In this document: in pieces, positions 16,260 to 24,762 of the stretch
How the letters are laid out: the number at the start of each line of letters is the position of its first letter
How positions within the stretch are numbered: the stretch's first letter is position 1
The notes under the pieces: model-generated
Database searches by the model: none
Seen by the model: only the letters and a program-made list of their open reading frames with translations
What the model was told of the DNA's origin: nothing
NCBI RefSeq assembly: GCF_040111675.1
Contig: NZ_CP157794.1
Coordinates: 3,307,501-3,371,500 of the forward strand
Length of the DNA stretch: 64,000 bases
Reading direction: 5' to 3'
Source of the DNA: Salinarimonas sp.
GTDB taxonomy: Bacteria > Pseudomonadota > Alphaproteobacteria > Rhizobiales > Beijerinckiaceae
Made by a program: the position numbers and the translations under genes

Positions 16260-16888
16260 GCGCAGCGCTCCTCGACTCGCGCGATCGCGTCCAGCATGCG
16301 GTCGAGCTGGACGTCGTTGACGGACTGCACGACCAAGAGCCGGCATCCCGCGGCCTCCGCGGCGCGGATGCCGTTGACGTTGTCCTCGACGACGAGGCAG
16401 CGCTCCGGAGGCGTACCGAGAAGCTCGGCGGCCTTCAGGTAGATCTCGGGATCGGGCTTCGCCCGCTCGACGTCCTCGTTGCTGAGGATCGCGTCCAGGT
16501 AGCCCGCGAGCGCGCTCTTCTGCAGCATCAGCTCGACCGTCGAGCGGATCGAGTTCGAGGCGAGGCCGAGCTTGAAGCCGCGGGACTTGAGATGCGACAG
16601 GGCGTATTCGTGCACGAAGACGGGCTTGCAGTTGAGGAACACCTGATCGACCGTGTACTGCTGCTTCAGCTCGTTGAGGAAGCCGTGCAACCCCCTCGGC
16701 AAGCCGCGCTCCTGCGAGAGGATCTCGAGCTTGCGGCGCGTCGGCAGCCCGTCGAAGGTCGACAGGTGGTCGGCGCGCGAGATGGCGAAGCCGAAGTGCC
16801 CGAGCGCCCGATTCAGCGCTTCGTAATGCCATTCCTTAGCGTCGATCAGGACGCCGTCCATGTCGAAGATCACGGCCTCAATGCCCAT
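16256..16888 (-). CDS. HAD-superfamily phosphatase (beta-phosphoglucomutase-like)
   Basis: A 210-residue HAD hydrolase. Motif I is VIFDMDGVLIDAKE (nucleophile Asp9, general acid Asp11). The cap domain spans about 17-90. Motif II is the SN in GLASNSIRST (about 111). Motif III is the lysine in RAKPDPEIY (about 146) and motif IV is VVEDNVNGIRAA (about 172). All catalytic residues are present, so it should be an active phosphatase or phosphomutase on a small sugar- or polyol-phosphate. It overlaps the GDPD gene by 11 bp and nucleotidyltransferase 2 by 4 bp. In this setting it likely prepares the substrate that is then activated. Confidence 0.85.
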   Translation of the reverse strand: MGIEAVIFDMDGVLIDAKEWHYEALNRALGHFGFAISRADHLSTFDGLPTRRKLEILSQERGLPRGLHGFLNELKQQYTVDQVFLNCKPVFVHEYALSHLKSRGFKLGLASNSIRSTVELMLQKSALAGYLDAILSNEDVERAKPDPEIYLKAAELLGTPPERCLVVEDNVNGIRAAEAAGCRLLVVQSVNDVQLDRMLDAIARVEERCA

Positions 16889-17513
16889 AGCCGAACACCT
16901 CGCATGCCTCTTCGGGGAAATCCGTGCACAGCATCAGCCCGTCGGCGCGCGCGAGCGGGCTGCGTGCGAGCCGATCCCAGACCGGCCGATGGGGGCGCCC
17001 GTGCAGCTCGGGGGAGACCACGCAGACGCGCTTGCCCCGGTCGAGATGGCCGCGGATCGTCTCGGGAGTCCACCAGTCCGCGCGGAACGCGTCGAGCCAA
17101 ACGCCCCGCGCGTTCGCGTAGAGAGCGGGCTCCGGCTCGATATCGCTGTGGCGGGTGAAGACCGGCACCTCGCGCTCCGACCAGCGCAGCATGTCCGGCA
17201 CGGACATGTCGAAGACGAAAGCGGTCTCGATGCGGCGCCGGCGCAGGGCGGCCACGACCAGATCCTGCAGCCCGTCCGCCTTGATGTTGAGGGCGAGAGG
17301 CAGGTGCGGCCCCGTGCGGGCGTGGAGCTCGAGCAGAGCATCGGCGTCGAGCGCATGCTCGCCTGGCGGGTCGTGCGAGACCACGAGACGGCCGTCGCAG
17401 TCGCGCAGGTCGGTCTCCGTGCCGAAGCCGAGATCGAACGAGCGCGCGAACGCCCTCGGGCTATTCTTCTCGATCGCCGACTTCCAGTATCCGCGATGAC
17501 TCATGACGATCAT
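16878..17513 (-). CDS. Glycerophosphodiester phosphodiesterase-like protein
   Basis: A protein of about 211 residues of the GDPD/PLC-like TIM-barrel type. It begins MSHRGYW with the catalytic HRG, then ENSPRAFARSFDLGFGTETDLR; the N-S-x-x-A-F and ExD metal ligands match the family. VVSHDPPGE supplies the second catalytic His block and LNIKADGLQ the lysine strand. ATG at 17513 is preferred because of GGGGAC upstream; an ATG at 17504 and an in-frame start at 17573 are alternatives. It is the first gene of the six-gene cassette ending in WavE. It has no signal peptide, so it should act in the cytoplasm, perhaps releasing or transferring a glycerol-phosphate-like group. Confidence 0.82.
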   Translation of the reverse strand: MIVMSHRGYWKSAIEKNSPRAFARSFDLGFGTETDLRDCDGRLVVSHDPPGEHALDADALLELHARTGPHLPLALNIKADGLQDLVVAALRRRRIETAFVFDMSVPDMLRWSEREVPVFTRHSDIEPEPALYANARGVWLDAFRADWWTPETIRGHLDRGKRVCVVSPELHGRPHRPVWDRLARSPLARADGLMLCTDFPEEACEVFGYGH

Positions 17514-17621
17514 GAGCAAGTCCCCGCCCGCACACGACCAGCTAACGCCAGCGATCAGCCCGAATTCAGACAATTCTTGCTTTCATTCATTGGAAAGTTT
17601 ATCACCGACATCTCACGCGAC

Positions 17622-17640
17622 AAGCCGAGATACGTTTACT
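17622..17640 (+). promoter_or_regulatory. Long repeated motif, copy 2 (AAGCCGAGATACGTTTACT)
   Basis: This 19-base sequence repeats the one at 6802-6822 apart from a two-base gap, in the same orientation. It lies about 110-130 bp upstream of the GDPD start, in the AT-rich 160-bp gap after the Wzy gene. Either a shared regulator-binding site or a duplicated segment end would explain it. Confidence 0.4.
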
Positions 17641-17673
17641 TTCTCGACCAGTTTGACCGCGCCCTCAATTGAA

Positions 17674-19122
17674 CTAGTTGATCGGATACGGACGACCGGG
17701 CGCGAGCACGCGGGAACGGGCAGCGGGCGCGCGCAGGGAGGAGCCGGCATGCGCGCCTTCGCCGTCGAGCGCCGCCACGGGCGCGGCGCGCAGCGCGCGG
17801 GCGTATCCCACCAAGGCCCCCGCGATCAGCCAGGTGAGCGGGATCAGGCTCGAATTGGGGATGAGGTCGACGAGGTTCGCCGCCTGAATGAGCGCGATCA
17901 CGCCGATGAACGGCGAGAGGCGCGCCGCGGCGACGGCGCCCGCGCTGCGTCGCAATGACAGCAACGCGAGGCAGAGCAGCCCGAACTCGGCGATGAAACC
18001 GAGCCAGCCGCTCACGCCGATGACGATGATCCAGCGTCCGTCGGTCACGCTGACCATGCGGCCGGTCTCGTCGTAGAGCTGGTTGCGCCCCCAGCCGCCC
18101 CATCCGAAGAGCGGTTTTTCCTCGGCGTGGGCGAGGAGGCTCTCCTCGTTGTCGAAGCGGAACTGCAGCGACCCGGCACGATCGGTGTTGAGCTGGGCGG
18201 CCTGCTCGACCGCGAAGTCGGTGGGGACGAGATCGGCGCCCCGCAGCAGCGGATAGGAAAGGACGAGCAAGGCGAGCGCCGCGGCGATGGTCAGCTGGCG
18301 TCTTCGGCCGGCGAAGGCCACCACCGGCGCCAGCACGAGGGCGTAGGCGAGCGAGGCGTAGCTCTTGCAGAGGACCAGCACCACCGCGACGTAGACCGCG
18401 GCGCAGAACCAGGCGAGGCGCGCCTCGCCGGCTGCGGCCCGCCAGAGCCCCAACACGGCTAGCAGAACCGTGAAGGCGAAGAAGGCCACATGCAGACCGT
18501 GAGGCAGGAAGACGATCGGCCGGTACCCGCCCGCGCGCATCATCTGCTCGAAGCTGTGCTGAAAGAAGCCGTAGATCCAGACGTTCAGCTGCGGGCTCAG
18601 TCGCACCTCCAGCAGCATCGGGAGCGAGTATGCGAGCCCGGCGATCGCGAGCGCCAGCAGAAGATCGCGCTGCGCCTCGGGGGTCGCGAGAAGCTGGCGA
18701 CCGAGGAAATACGGGATCAGGAAGATCAGCTGATTGGCGATCATCGAGAACGAGTCGTGCAAGCTCAGACCGGGCAGCTCTCTCCCGGAGCCGAGCGAGA
18801 TCGCTTCGGGATTGCCGATCACGGTCGCGAGCGGGCTCACGACGAAGATCGCCAGAAGCACGCGTTCCGCGAGCGAAAGCCGCAATCGCCGCAGGCGCGG
18901 GCCGGCGACGAGGACGATTGCGGTCGCCGCGACGAGGTTGGGGATCGACGTCTTGTCGAGCGGCGGAACCAGCGGCAAGTCGAAGGCGGCCACCGGCGGC
19001 AGCAGCAGATAGCCGCCGAGCAGCGTCCAGATCAGCGCGCGCTCGTGCGACAACATCCTGAACAGGACGATCGTCACGATCGGCCAGGCCAGGAGCATCA
19101 GGTAGGCGAACGTGTTCGGCAT
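17674..19122 (-). CDS. Wzy/ExoQ-like polysaccharide polymerase (O-antigen ligase family)
   Basis: A 482-residue polytopic inner-membrane protein with about ten to twelve hydrophobic segments. The largest periplasmic loop (about residues 300-355) holds LQFRFDNEESLLAHAEEKPL, then FGWGGWGRNQLYDE. The G-W-G-x-x-G-R-N-x-x-Y pattern in a late loop is typical of Wzy_C/O-antigen ligase proteins. It should polymerise lipid-linked repeat units flipped by the neighbouring Wzx. ATG at 19122 lies 12 bp after the flippase stop. The last 50 residues are basic, Ala/Arg-rich and probably disordered. Confidence 0.85.
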   Translation of the reverse strand: MPNTFAYLMLLAWPIVTIVLFRMLSHERALIWTLLGGYLLLPPVAAFDLPLVPPLDKTSIPNLVAATAIVLVAGPRLRRLRLSLAERVLLAIFVVSPLATVIGNPEAISLGSGRELPGLSLHDSFSMIANQLIFLIPYFLGRQLLATPEAQRDLLLALAIAGLAYSLPMLLEVRLSPQLNVWIYGFFQHSFEQMMRAGGYRPIVFLPHGLHVAFFAFTVLLAVLGLWRAAAGEARLAWFCAAVYVAVVLVLCKSYASLAYALVLAPVVAFAGRRRQLTIAAALALLVLSYPLLRGADLVPTDFAVEQAAQLNTDRAGSLQFRFDNEESLLAHAEEKPLFGWGGWGRNQLYDETGRMVSVTDGRWIIVIGVSGWLGFIAEFGLLCLALLSLRRSAGAVAAARLSPFIGVIALIQAANLVDLIPNSSLIPLTWLIAGALVGYARALRAAPVAALDGEGAHAGSSLRAPAARSRVLAPGRPYPIN

Positions 19123-19134
19123 CTGCGCGCCCCC

Positions 19135-20628
19135 CTATCCGAGCCCGGCCAGGGCGAGCGCGAGGACGGCCTCGCGGTTGAGCCACAGGGCCGTGGTCGC
19201 GACGACCGCCGCGCCCGCGAGGAACAGCCCGTCATGCGACGGATCCCACACGCCGTATCGGTGCGCGAGGCGCGCCACGAAGGGATAGAAGCACAGCGTG
19301 GCGAGCAGCTGGCCGAGCAGAGCGCCGCAGAGGCCCGCCGTCGACAGTCCGGCGAGGAAGAAGCCCGAGAACAGAACGGCGCGCACGGCCACGAGATGGA
19401 AGAAGCGCCGCGTCTCGCCCGCCGCCAGAGCGGCTTGATCGTAGGTCAGCACGATCGCCTGGACGACGAGGACGATGGCGATCAGGGTGACGATCGGCCC
19501 CGCCGCCGCGTAGCGAGGGTCGTAGAGGAGATCGATGAGCGCAGGGCCGCCGAGCGCGAGCAGGGCGAGGAGGCCGCAGAGCGTCGCGGTGATCGCGCAG
19601 CGCATGCGGCGCAGCTTTCGAAAGTTTTCGACCGAGGCCGCGGGCGGGCAGTCGCGGTAGAGCGGGATGAGGACGCGCCCGGTGACGGCGCCGCCGAGCA
19701 TCAGCGGCGCGCCAGCGAGGAAGGCCGCGATGTTGTAGACCCCGAGTTCCTCCATCGTCAGGAACTTGCCGAGGAACAGCTTGTCGCCCTGCGTCGCGAG
19801 GAAGCCGCAGATCGTCCCGAGAAAGATCCAGGCGCCGAACCGCACCAGTTCGCGCGCGCCGCCCCGGTCCCAGCACAGCCGGTTCGCAGGCCCCGGCAGC
19901 AGAGCGCTCGTCAGAGCGAGCTTGGCGATCGCTCCCGCGACGCCGCCCACCGCCAGCGCCCACACCGACCCCGTCGCGAAGGCCAGCGCGACCATGGTCA
20001 GGACGCCGAGCACCTGGCTCGCGAGATCGAGCAGCGTCACCCGGCCGATCAGGAGATGGCGGTTGGCGCTCTCGATGCGCGTGGGGTTGAACCCGGCGAC
20101 GAGGAGCGACAGAGCCGCCACCGGGAGGATGGCGGCGAGCATGGGCTCGCCGTAGAAATGCGCCGCCGGGACGGCGAGGCCGCAGGCGAGCAGCCAGAGC
20201 AGCACGCCGCGTGCGATCTGGATCGTCCAGGCGGTATCGAGAAAGCGCCGGTCGTCTCCGCGGCGCGACGCCATGATCGCCGGCCCGAGCCCGACGTCCG
20301 AGACCATGGCGAGGCCGATCACGACGACGCTCACCAGCGCCATCAGCCCGAAATCGTGTGGAAACAGCAGGCGGGTGAGGACGAGGTTCGCCGCCAGGCG
20401 CAGACCCTGCGAGCCGAGGTGACCCGCCGCCGCGATGCCCGAGCTGCGCGCGGCACGGGCGAAGAGGCCGGCTCCGCGCAGCTCTGCGATCGCCCCCGCC
20501 AGTCCCGGCAGGGCCGCGCGTCGAAGCAGGCCGAGCCCCGCCTCGTTGCTCCCGATGGGAGGACCCGAGGACTCGACGACGCCCTCGAGCCCGGCGCCGG
20601 CGCTCGGCCGGCCGGATGGAGTCGTCAA
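19135..20628 (-). CDS. Wzx-type oligosaccharide flippase (MOP/polysaccharide transporter)
   Basis: A protein of about 497 residues with about twelve to fourteen membrane segments and the start of the polysaccharide-flippase family: SSGIAAAGHLGSQGLRLAANLVLTRLLFPHDFG (short ranges about 50-82). Its middle contains FGAWIFLGTICGFLATQGDKLFLGKFL, split over the loop typical of WzxC/MurJ relatives. A TTG at 20628 overlaps the stop of the sugar transferase gene (TTGA) and gives a 50-residue cytoplasmic lead; no better upstream codon exists in frame. It should flip undecaprenyl-linked repeat units to the periplasm. It sits between the initiating transferase and the polymerase, the classic Wzx/Wzy arrangement. 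Confidence 0.83.
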   Translation of the reverse strand: MTTPSGRPSAGAGLEGVVESSGPPIGSNEAGLGLLRRAALPGLAGAIAELRGAGLFARAARSSGIAAAGHLGSQGLRLAANLVLTRLLFPHDFGLMALVSVVVIGLAMVSDVGLGPAIMASRRGDDRRFLDTAWTIQIARGVLLWLLACGLAVPAAHFYGEPMLAAILPVAALSLLVAGFNPTRIESANRHLLIGRVTLLDLASQVLGVLTMVALAFATGSVWALAVGGVAGAIAKLALTSALLPGPANRLCWDRGGARELVRFGAWIFLGTICGFLATQGDKLFLGKFLTMEELGVYNIAAFLAGAPLMLGGAVTGRVLIPLYRDCPPAASVENFRKLRRMRCAITATLCGLLALLALGGPALIDLLYDPRYAAAGPIVTLIAIVLVVQAIVLTYDQAALAAGETRRFFHLVAVRAVLFSGFFLAGLSTAGLCGALLGQLLATLCFYPFVARLAHRYGVWDPSHDGLFLAGAAVVATTALWLNREAVLALALAGLG

Positions 20629-22142
20629 TAGGCGTTCCTGTCGAAGAGAAACTTCGGGATCGTCCGCAGGAGGATCAGCACGTCGAGCCAGAGCGACCAA
20701 TTGTCGATGTACCAGAGATCGCGCGCGACCCGCGCTTCCATGTCCCGCACCTCGGGCGTGCGCCCGCGGCAGCCGTTGACCTGGGCCCAGCCGGTGATGC
20801 CCGGCTTCACCTTGTGCCGCGCCGCGTAGGTCTCGATGACGCGGCCGTAGAAGTCGTCGTGCGCCAGGGCGTGCGGCCGCGGGCCGACGAGCGACATCTC
20901 CCCGCGCAGCACGTTGAAGAGCTGGGGCAGCTCGTCCACGCTCGTGCGGCGCAGGAAGCGACCGAGCCGCGTGACGCGCAGATCGTCCGGCGTCGCCTGA
21001 GCGATCGCCCCGGCATTCTCGCACACGGTCATCGTGCGAAACTTGAAGATCTGGAAATCCCGGCCCGAGAAGCCCCTGCGCGTCTGGCGGAACAGCGCCG
21101 GCCCCGGGCTCTCCAGCCGGATGGCGAGCCCGACGAGAGCCATCAGCGGGCCGAGCACGAGCAGGATCGCGATCGTCAGCACGAGATCGACGATCCGCTT
21201 CTGCGCGCGCCCGAGCGGGTGGAGCGGCGCGCCCTTGACCTCGAAGCTCGCAATCCGCCCGGTCTCGACCCGCTTGCCCCGGAGGATCTCCGCGCATTGC
21301 CCGTCGGTGAGCACGTAGACCGGCGTCGCGACCCGATCCAGCGCCGCGCGCAGGGGCAGATAACGGCTCAGATCCGACCAGTCGATGGCGAGATACACCG
21401 CGCAGCCCGGGTCCCGCCCCACGGCGTCCCGGCAGCGGGCGGCGATCGTGTGCGCCTGCGACAGGATCTCCTCGGGCTCGGCGCCGTCCAGCACGTAGAC
21501 CGCGACCGCGTCGATGCCGTTGCTCGCGAGATCGGCGAGGGCGCGCTCCAGGTCTCCGCGCCCGCCGGCGTCGACGACGATGCCGCGGCGCGTGGCGATC
21601 CGCGATCGGGCGAGAACGTGGTTGAATGCGACGAGACCGGCGAGGCGAGCCGGCACCGCGACCCCGATGCCGACCGCGAAGAAGCCGGCGACCGTCGTCC
21701 GCGACACCGCGTCGGGTCCGGCGAAGAAGAAGACCGTGCAGCTGAGAACAAGGAAGCCGACGATCCAGGCCCAGACGTGGGTGAGGGTCGCGGCGCTCGG
21801 GCGGCGAAGCGTCGTCTCGGCGTATCCCCGCATCAACGCCAGCGCCAGGACCACGGCGAGGCCGGCGGAGATCGCGAAGGCGAGCGTGTGCGCGCCTGCG
21901 GCCCCGAGCTCAGCGCCGCTCGGATCGAGCCAGGAGACGAGCGAGAATGTGCCGGCTCCGAGGCCGAAATCGATCGTCACGGCGCCGACGACGGCGACGT
22001 TGTGCGGAAGATAGAACCGTTCCGCGACGTCGTCGACGGGCGGCGGCTCCAGACGATCGTGAAGGAATGCGTCCATGGGCACACTCGCGAGATCGCGTCG
22101 CGGCTGGCGCCCGATCCGACCCGATATCGCGTCGTCGCGCAC
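20625..22142 (-). CDS. Initiating undecaprenyl-phosphate sugar-phosphate transferase (WbaP/ExoY-type)
   Basis: A 505-residue polyprenyl-phosphate hexose-1-phosphate transferase. The N-terminal half has about five membrane segments and a CoA-binding-like domain (about 190-290). The C-terminal catalytic domain (about 315-505) begins RAQKRIVDLVLTIAILLVLG. It carries the family blocks DFQIFKFRTM, RLGRFLRRTSVDELPQLFNV (D-E pair), GEMSLVGPRPHAL, VKPGITGWAQVNGCRG and DLWYIDNWSLWLDVLILLRT. The enzyme loads the first sugar phosphate onto the lipid carrier. The GTG at 22142 has GGAG eight bases before it; an ATG at 22076 is the alternative. Its stop overlaps the flippase start. Confidence 0.9.
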   Translation of the reverse strand: MRDDAISGRIGRQPRRDLASVPMDAFLHDRLEPPPVDDVAERFYLPHNVAVVGAVTIDFGLGAGTFSLVSWLDPSGAELGAAGAHTLAFAISAGLAVVLALALMRGYAETTLRRPSAATLTHVWAWIVGFLVLSCTVFFFAGPDAVSRTTVAGFFAVGIGVAVPARLAGLVAFNHVLARSRIATRRGIVVDAGGRGDLERALADLASNGIDAVAVYVLDGAEPEEILSQAHTIAARCRDAVGRDPGCAVYLAIDWSDLSRYLPLRAALDRVATPVYVLTDGQCAEILRGKRVETGRIASFEVKGAPLHPLGRAQKRIVDLVLTIAILLVLGPLMALVGLAIRLESPGPALFRQTRRGFSGRDFQIFKFRTMTVCENAGAIAQATPDDLRVTRLGRFLRRTSVDELPQLFNVLRGEMSLVGPRPHALAHDDFYGRVIETYAARHKVKPGITGWAQVNGCRGRTPEVRDMEARVARDLWYIDNWSLWLDVLILLRTIPKFLFDRNAY

Positions 22143-22530
22143 GAGACGATCTCCGCGCCGGATGGCGCGCAGCGTCGAGCGGGCGCAGACGTTTTCGGAG
22201 GCAAGCCCAGCCGCCCTCAGTAACTCAAAAACTATCGTATCTGAAAAGTGAATTTCGTTTACCCTACTATACGCGGCAAATCACATAGGTTCACTTCTTC
22301 ACATCAGATCGCGACTATCGCACTTGCTCTACCCGGGAATTCAAGCGGCTTGGGATCTTGAAATAAAGGTGCATTGCGCTTGCTCGCCGGGATCGTCTTC
22401 GGCATGAATGATGGGAGGTTCATCAAGCAAGCCTTTCGCGCGGCTTCGTTTTTCCGGAACGCCGGCTCTCGGCCGCGCGCCGCGGCGCGCGAACGACGCC
22501 CCGCGAGCCGCGACGCCACGGAGAGCGAGC
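22143..22530. other. Divergent promoter region, AT-rich
   Basis: 388 bases lie between the divergently transcribed sugar transferase and WecG-STAS genes. Positions about 22215-22330 are much richer in A/T than the surroundings and contain GAAAAGTGAA (22243-22252) and CGTTTAC (22256-22262). The first recurs at 24983-24992; the second is the core of the repeated motif at 6802 and 17622. No convincing small gene was seen. It probably holds promoters for both directions. Confidence 0.45.
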
Positions 22531-23631
22531 ATGGAACAGGCGCCGGTCGACGCGCTCGAGCGCAAGGTCTTCTGCCTCCTCGGCATTCCCGTCGACGCGG
22601 TCAGCATGGAGGAGGCGTTGGCGCGCCTGGCCCGCCCGGCCGCCGCCGAGCGGGCGCTGCTCTCGACGCCCAACCTGAATTTCCTCGTCAGCAGCTTGTC
22701 CGACCCGGACTTTCGCGAGACCCTGCGCATGAGCGACTTCTGTCCCGCGGACGGGCTGTCGCTGGTCTGGCTCGCGCGGCTCCTGCGAATCCCCCTCCCC
22801 GAACGCGTCGCCGGCTCCGACATCTTCGACGCCCTCGTCTCCCGGGATGCCTCTCCTCCGCTGCGGGTCTTCCTCTTCGGCGGCGATGCGGGGGTCGCGG
22901 AAGCCGCGGCCTCGCGACTGAACGACCGAGGGCTCGGCGTGCGCTGCGTCGGCTGGCTGGACCCCGGTCGCGGCAGCGTCGAGGAGATGAGCCGGCCCGA
23001 GATCATCGCCAGGATCAACGAGAGCGACGCCGACTTCCTCGTCGTCGCGCTGGGCGCGACCAAAGGACAGAAGTGGCTCGCGCACAATCGCGACGCCCTC
23101 GCCGTTCCGCTGCGCAGCCATCTCGGCGCCGTCGTCAACTTCCATGCGGGCGCGGTCCGTCGAGCGCCGCCCCGAATGAGGGCGGCCGGTCTGGAATGGC
23201 TCTGGCGCATCAAGGAGGAGCCCCGGCTCTGGCGCCGATACGCCCATGACGGGCTCGCACTCGTTGCGATCGTCGGCACGCGGGTGGGTCCGCTGCGGCT
23301 TCTCGATGCGCTGATTCCCGTGCGGGGCGAGGCGCTCCATGCGCCGTCCTGCATCGTGACGGGCGCCGCCTTGCGCATCGCCCTCGCAGGCGACCCGCGC
23401 CTCGGCGGCCTCGAGGCCGCGACGGCCGTGCTGCGGAGCGCGCTTCCCGGTACCCGCCACGCCGAGGTCGATCTCGCGGATCTGCGCTTCCTCGATCCGC
23501 GTACGCTCGGCCTGCTCCTCGTCCTGCGCAAGATCCTGCGTGATCGAGGCGGCGGCGTGCGCCTTACGAATGCGACCGCACCCGTGCGCACGCTGCTGCG
23601 TCTGCACGCAGCCCTGGATCTCGCCGCCTGA
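22531..23631 (+). CDS. WecG/TagA/CpsF glycosyltransferase fused to a C-terminal STAS domain
   Basis: A 366-residue fusion. Residues about 12-245 match the WecG/TagA family: the lead CLLGIPVDAVSMEEAL, LLSTPNLNFLVSS (the T-x-N region), FCPADGLSLVWLAR with the likely catalytic Asp, VFLFGGDAGVAEAAA, VVALGATKGQKW and VVNFHAGAVRRAPP followed by GLEWLWRIKEEPRLWRRY. Residues about 270-366 read as a STAS domain (HAEVDLADLRFLDPRTLGLL, then RGGGVRLTNATAPVRTLLRL). The STAS phospho-acceptor Ser (FLDSxGL) is Pro here, with a Thr two positions later. ATG at 22531 follows GGAGAG. The enzyme should add an early sugar to lipid-linked intermediate; the STAS domain suggests protein-protein control of that step. 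Confidence 0.82.
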   Translation: MEQAPVDALERKVFCLLGIPVDAVSMEEALARLARPAAAERALLSTPNLNFLVSSLSDPDFRETLRMSDFCPADGLSLVWLARLLRIPLPERVAGSDIFDALVSRDASPPLRVFLFGGDAGVAEAAASRLNDRGLGVRCVGWLDPGRGSVEEMSRPEIIARINESDADFLVVALGATKGQKWLAHNRDALAVPLRSHLGAVVNFHAGAVRRAPPRMRAAGLEWLWRIKEEPRLWRRYAHDGLALVAIVGTRVGPLRLLDALIPVRGEALHAPSCIVTGAALRIALAGDPRLGGLEAATAVLRSALPGTRHAEVDLADLRFLDPRTLGLLLVLRKILRDRGGGVRLTNATAPVRTLLRLHAALDLAA

Positions 23632-23632
23632 C

Positions 23633-23654
23633 GCGCGCTCGCGCTGGAGCGCGC
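23633..23654. terminator. Hairpin between convergent genes
   Basis: GCGCGCTC (23633-23640), a six-base loop and GAGCGCGC (23647-23654) form a perfect eight-pair GC stem in the 36-bp gap between the convergent WecG-STAS and LuxR-type genes. It is a likely shared terminator, although no T-run follows on either strand. Confidence 0.5.
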
Positions 23655-23667
23655 CCGCGCGGCGGGA

Positions 23668-24762
23668 TCACTCGACGAGCCGCATCACTGCGGCGACGAT
23701 CTCGGTCTGGCGCGCGGCCCCGATCTTGCCGCGCAGGTTCCTCACGTGCGTGCGCGCCGTGTGCTCGGAGATGCCATGCAGTCGCGCGATGTCCTCCGCC
23801 GTCGAACCCTTGGCCAGCGCGAGGGCGACCCGCGCCTCGGTGGCGGAAACCCCGAGCGCGGCCTGGACGACCGACACCGGCGGCAACCGGGCGTCCAGCG
23901 GGTCGCGCACGCGGATGACGGCGGCGAGCGGGCTGCGCCCCGGCGCCGGGAGCGCCGTCGCGACGAGAACCCGGCCCCGCGGTCCCGGCAGCACGACCCG
24001 CATCTCTGCGGCATCGGCCGCCTGACGATGCGCCACACGCAATGCTGCGGCGAGCGCGACGTCGAAACCGGCTCGCGCGGCGGGGTCGACCGGCGTGAGC
24101 GCCCCGTTGATCATGGTCAGGTGGCGCGCCTCGCCCAGGAGCGCGCGCCCCCGACGGTTCACGAAGACGACGCGCAGCAGGCCGTCGAGCACGAAGACGG
24201 CCTCCGGCAGAGCGTCGAAGGCGAGCGCGAGGCTCTCGCCCGCGCCGGCCGCACCGAGGCTTCGCAGGACGACCGCCTGCGCCACGTGGCCGGCGAGGTC
24301 CGCCATCACCCGGCGCTGCTCGTCTTCGAACGGGCCGTGACGCGCGCCTCGGTGGAAGGTCGGCGTGACCAGCACGGTCTCGCAGTCGGTCGGCGCCATC
24401 AGCGAGTGCCAGCATTCAGGCCACGCGCGGTAGAACTCCTGGTGGACCGGACAGCGTGCGATCTCCGCAGCGGTCAGCAGCTCCTCGGTCGACATCACAC
24501 CGCGCCGCCCCGCGAGCACGCGTGCGACGCGCAGGTCGCGGTCGGCGTAGTCGCGCACGTAATCGAGCACTCCGCCGGGAGCGACCGGCCACGAGTCCTG
24601 GACGACGTCGCCATCGCCACCGAGAACGTGGAGGGTCACCCGCTCCGCGCGTGCGGCGGACGCGATCTCGGCGAGGGTGTCCGACCAGCTCTCCGCCCCC
24701 TGGGCAGCAGCGTAGAGACGCTCCTTGATCCGCGCCAGGTCGATGTCGGTCGCTCGCCCCAT
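23668..24762 (-). CDS. LuxR-type transcriptional regulator with a large sensory N-terminus
   Basis: A 364-residue regulator. The C-terminus (about 300-364) is a LuxR/GerE helix-turn-helix: LGVSATEARVALALAKGST then IARLHGISEHTARTHVRNLR and KIGAARQTEIV. The N-terminal 290 residues contain a GAF/PAS-like region; ALPEAVFVLDGLLRVVFVNR (about 182-201) resembles a PAS opening. No acyl-homoserine-lactone domain or receiver Asp pattern is visible, so the signal is unknown. ATG at 24762 follows GGAAGAGGG. It lies between the polysaccharide locus and the tRNA/lipopeptide region and could control either; no binding site can be assigned. Confidence 0.82.
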   Translation of the reverse strand: MGRATDIDLARIKERLYAAAQGAESWSDTLAEIASAARAERVTLHVLGGDGDVVQDSWPVAPGGVLDYVRDYADRDLRVARVLAGRRGVMSTEELLTAAEIARCPVHQEFYRAWPECWHSLMAPTDCETVLVTPTFHRGARHGPFEDEQRRVMADLAGHVAQAVVLRSLGAAGAGESLALAFDALPEAVFVLDGLLRVVFVNRRGRALLGEARHLTMINGALTPVDPAARAGFDVALAAALRVAHRQAADAAEMRVVLPGPRGRVLVATALPAPGRSPLAAVIRVRDPLDARLPPVSVVQAALGVSATEARVALALAKGSTAEDIARLHGISEHTARTHVRNLRGKIGAARQTEIVAAVMRLVE

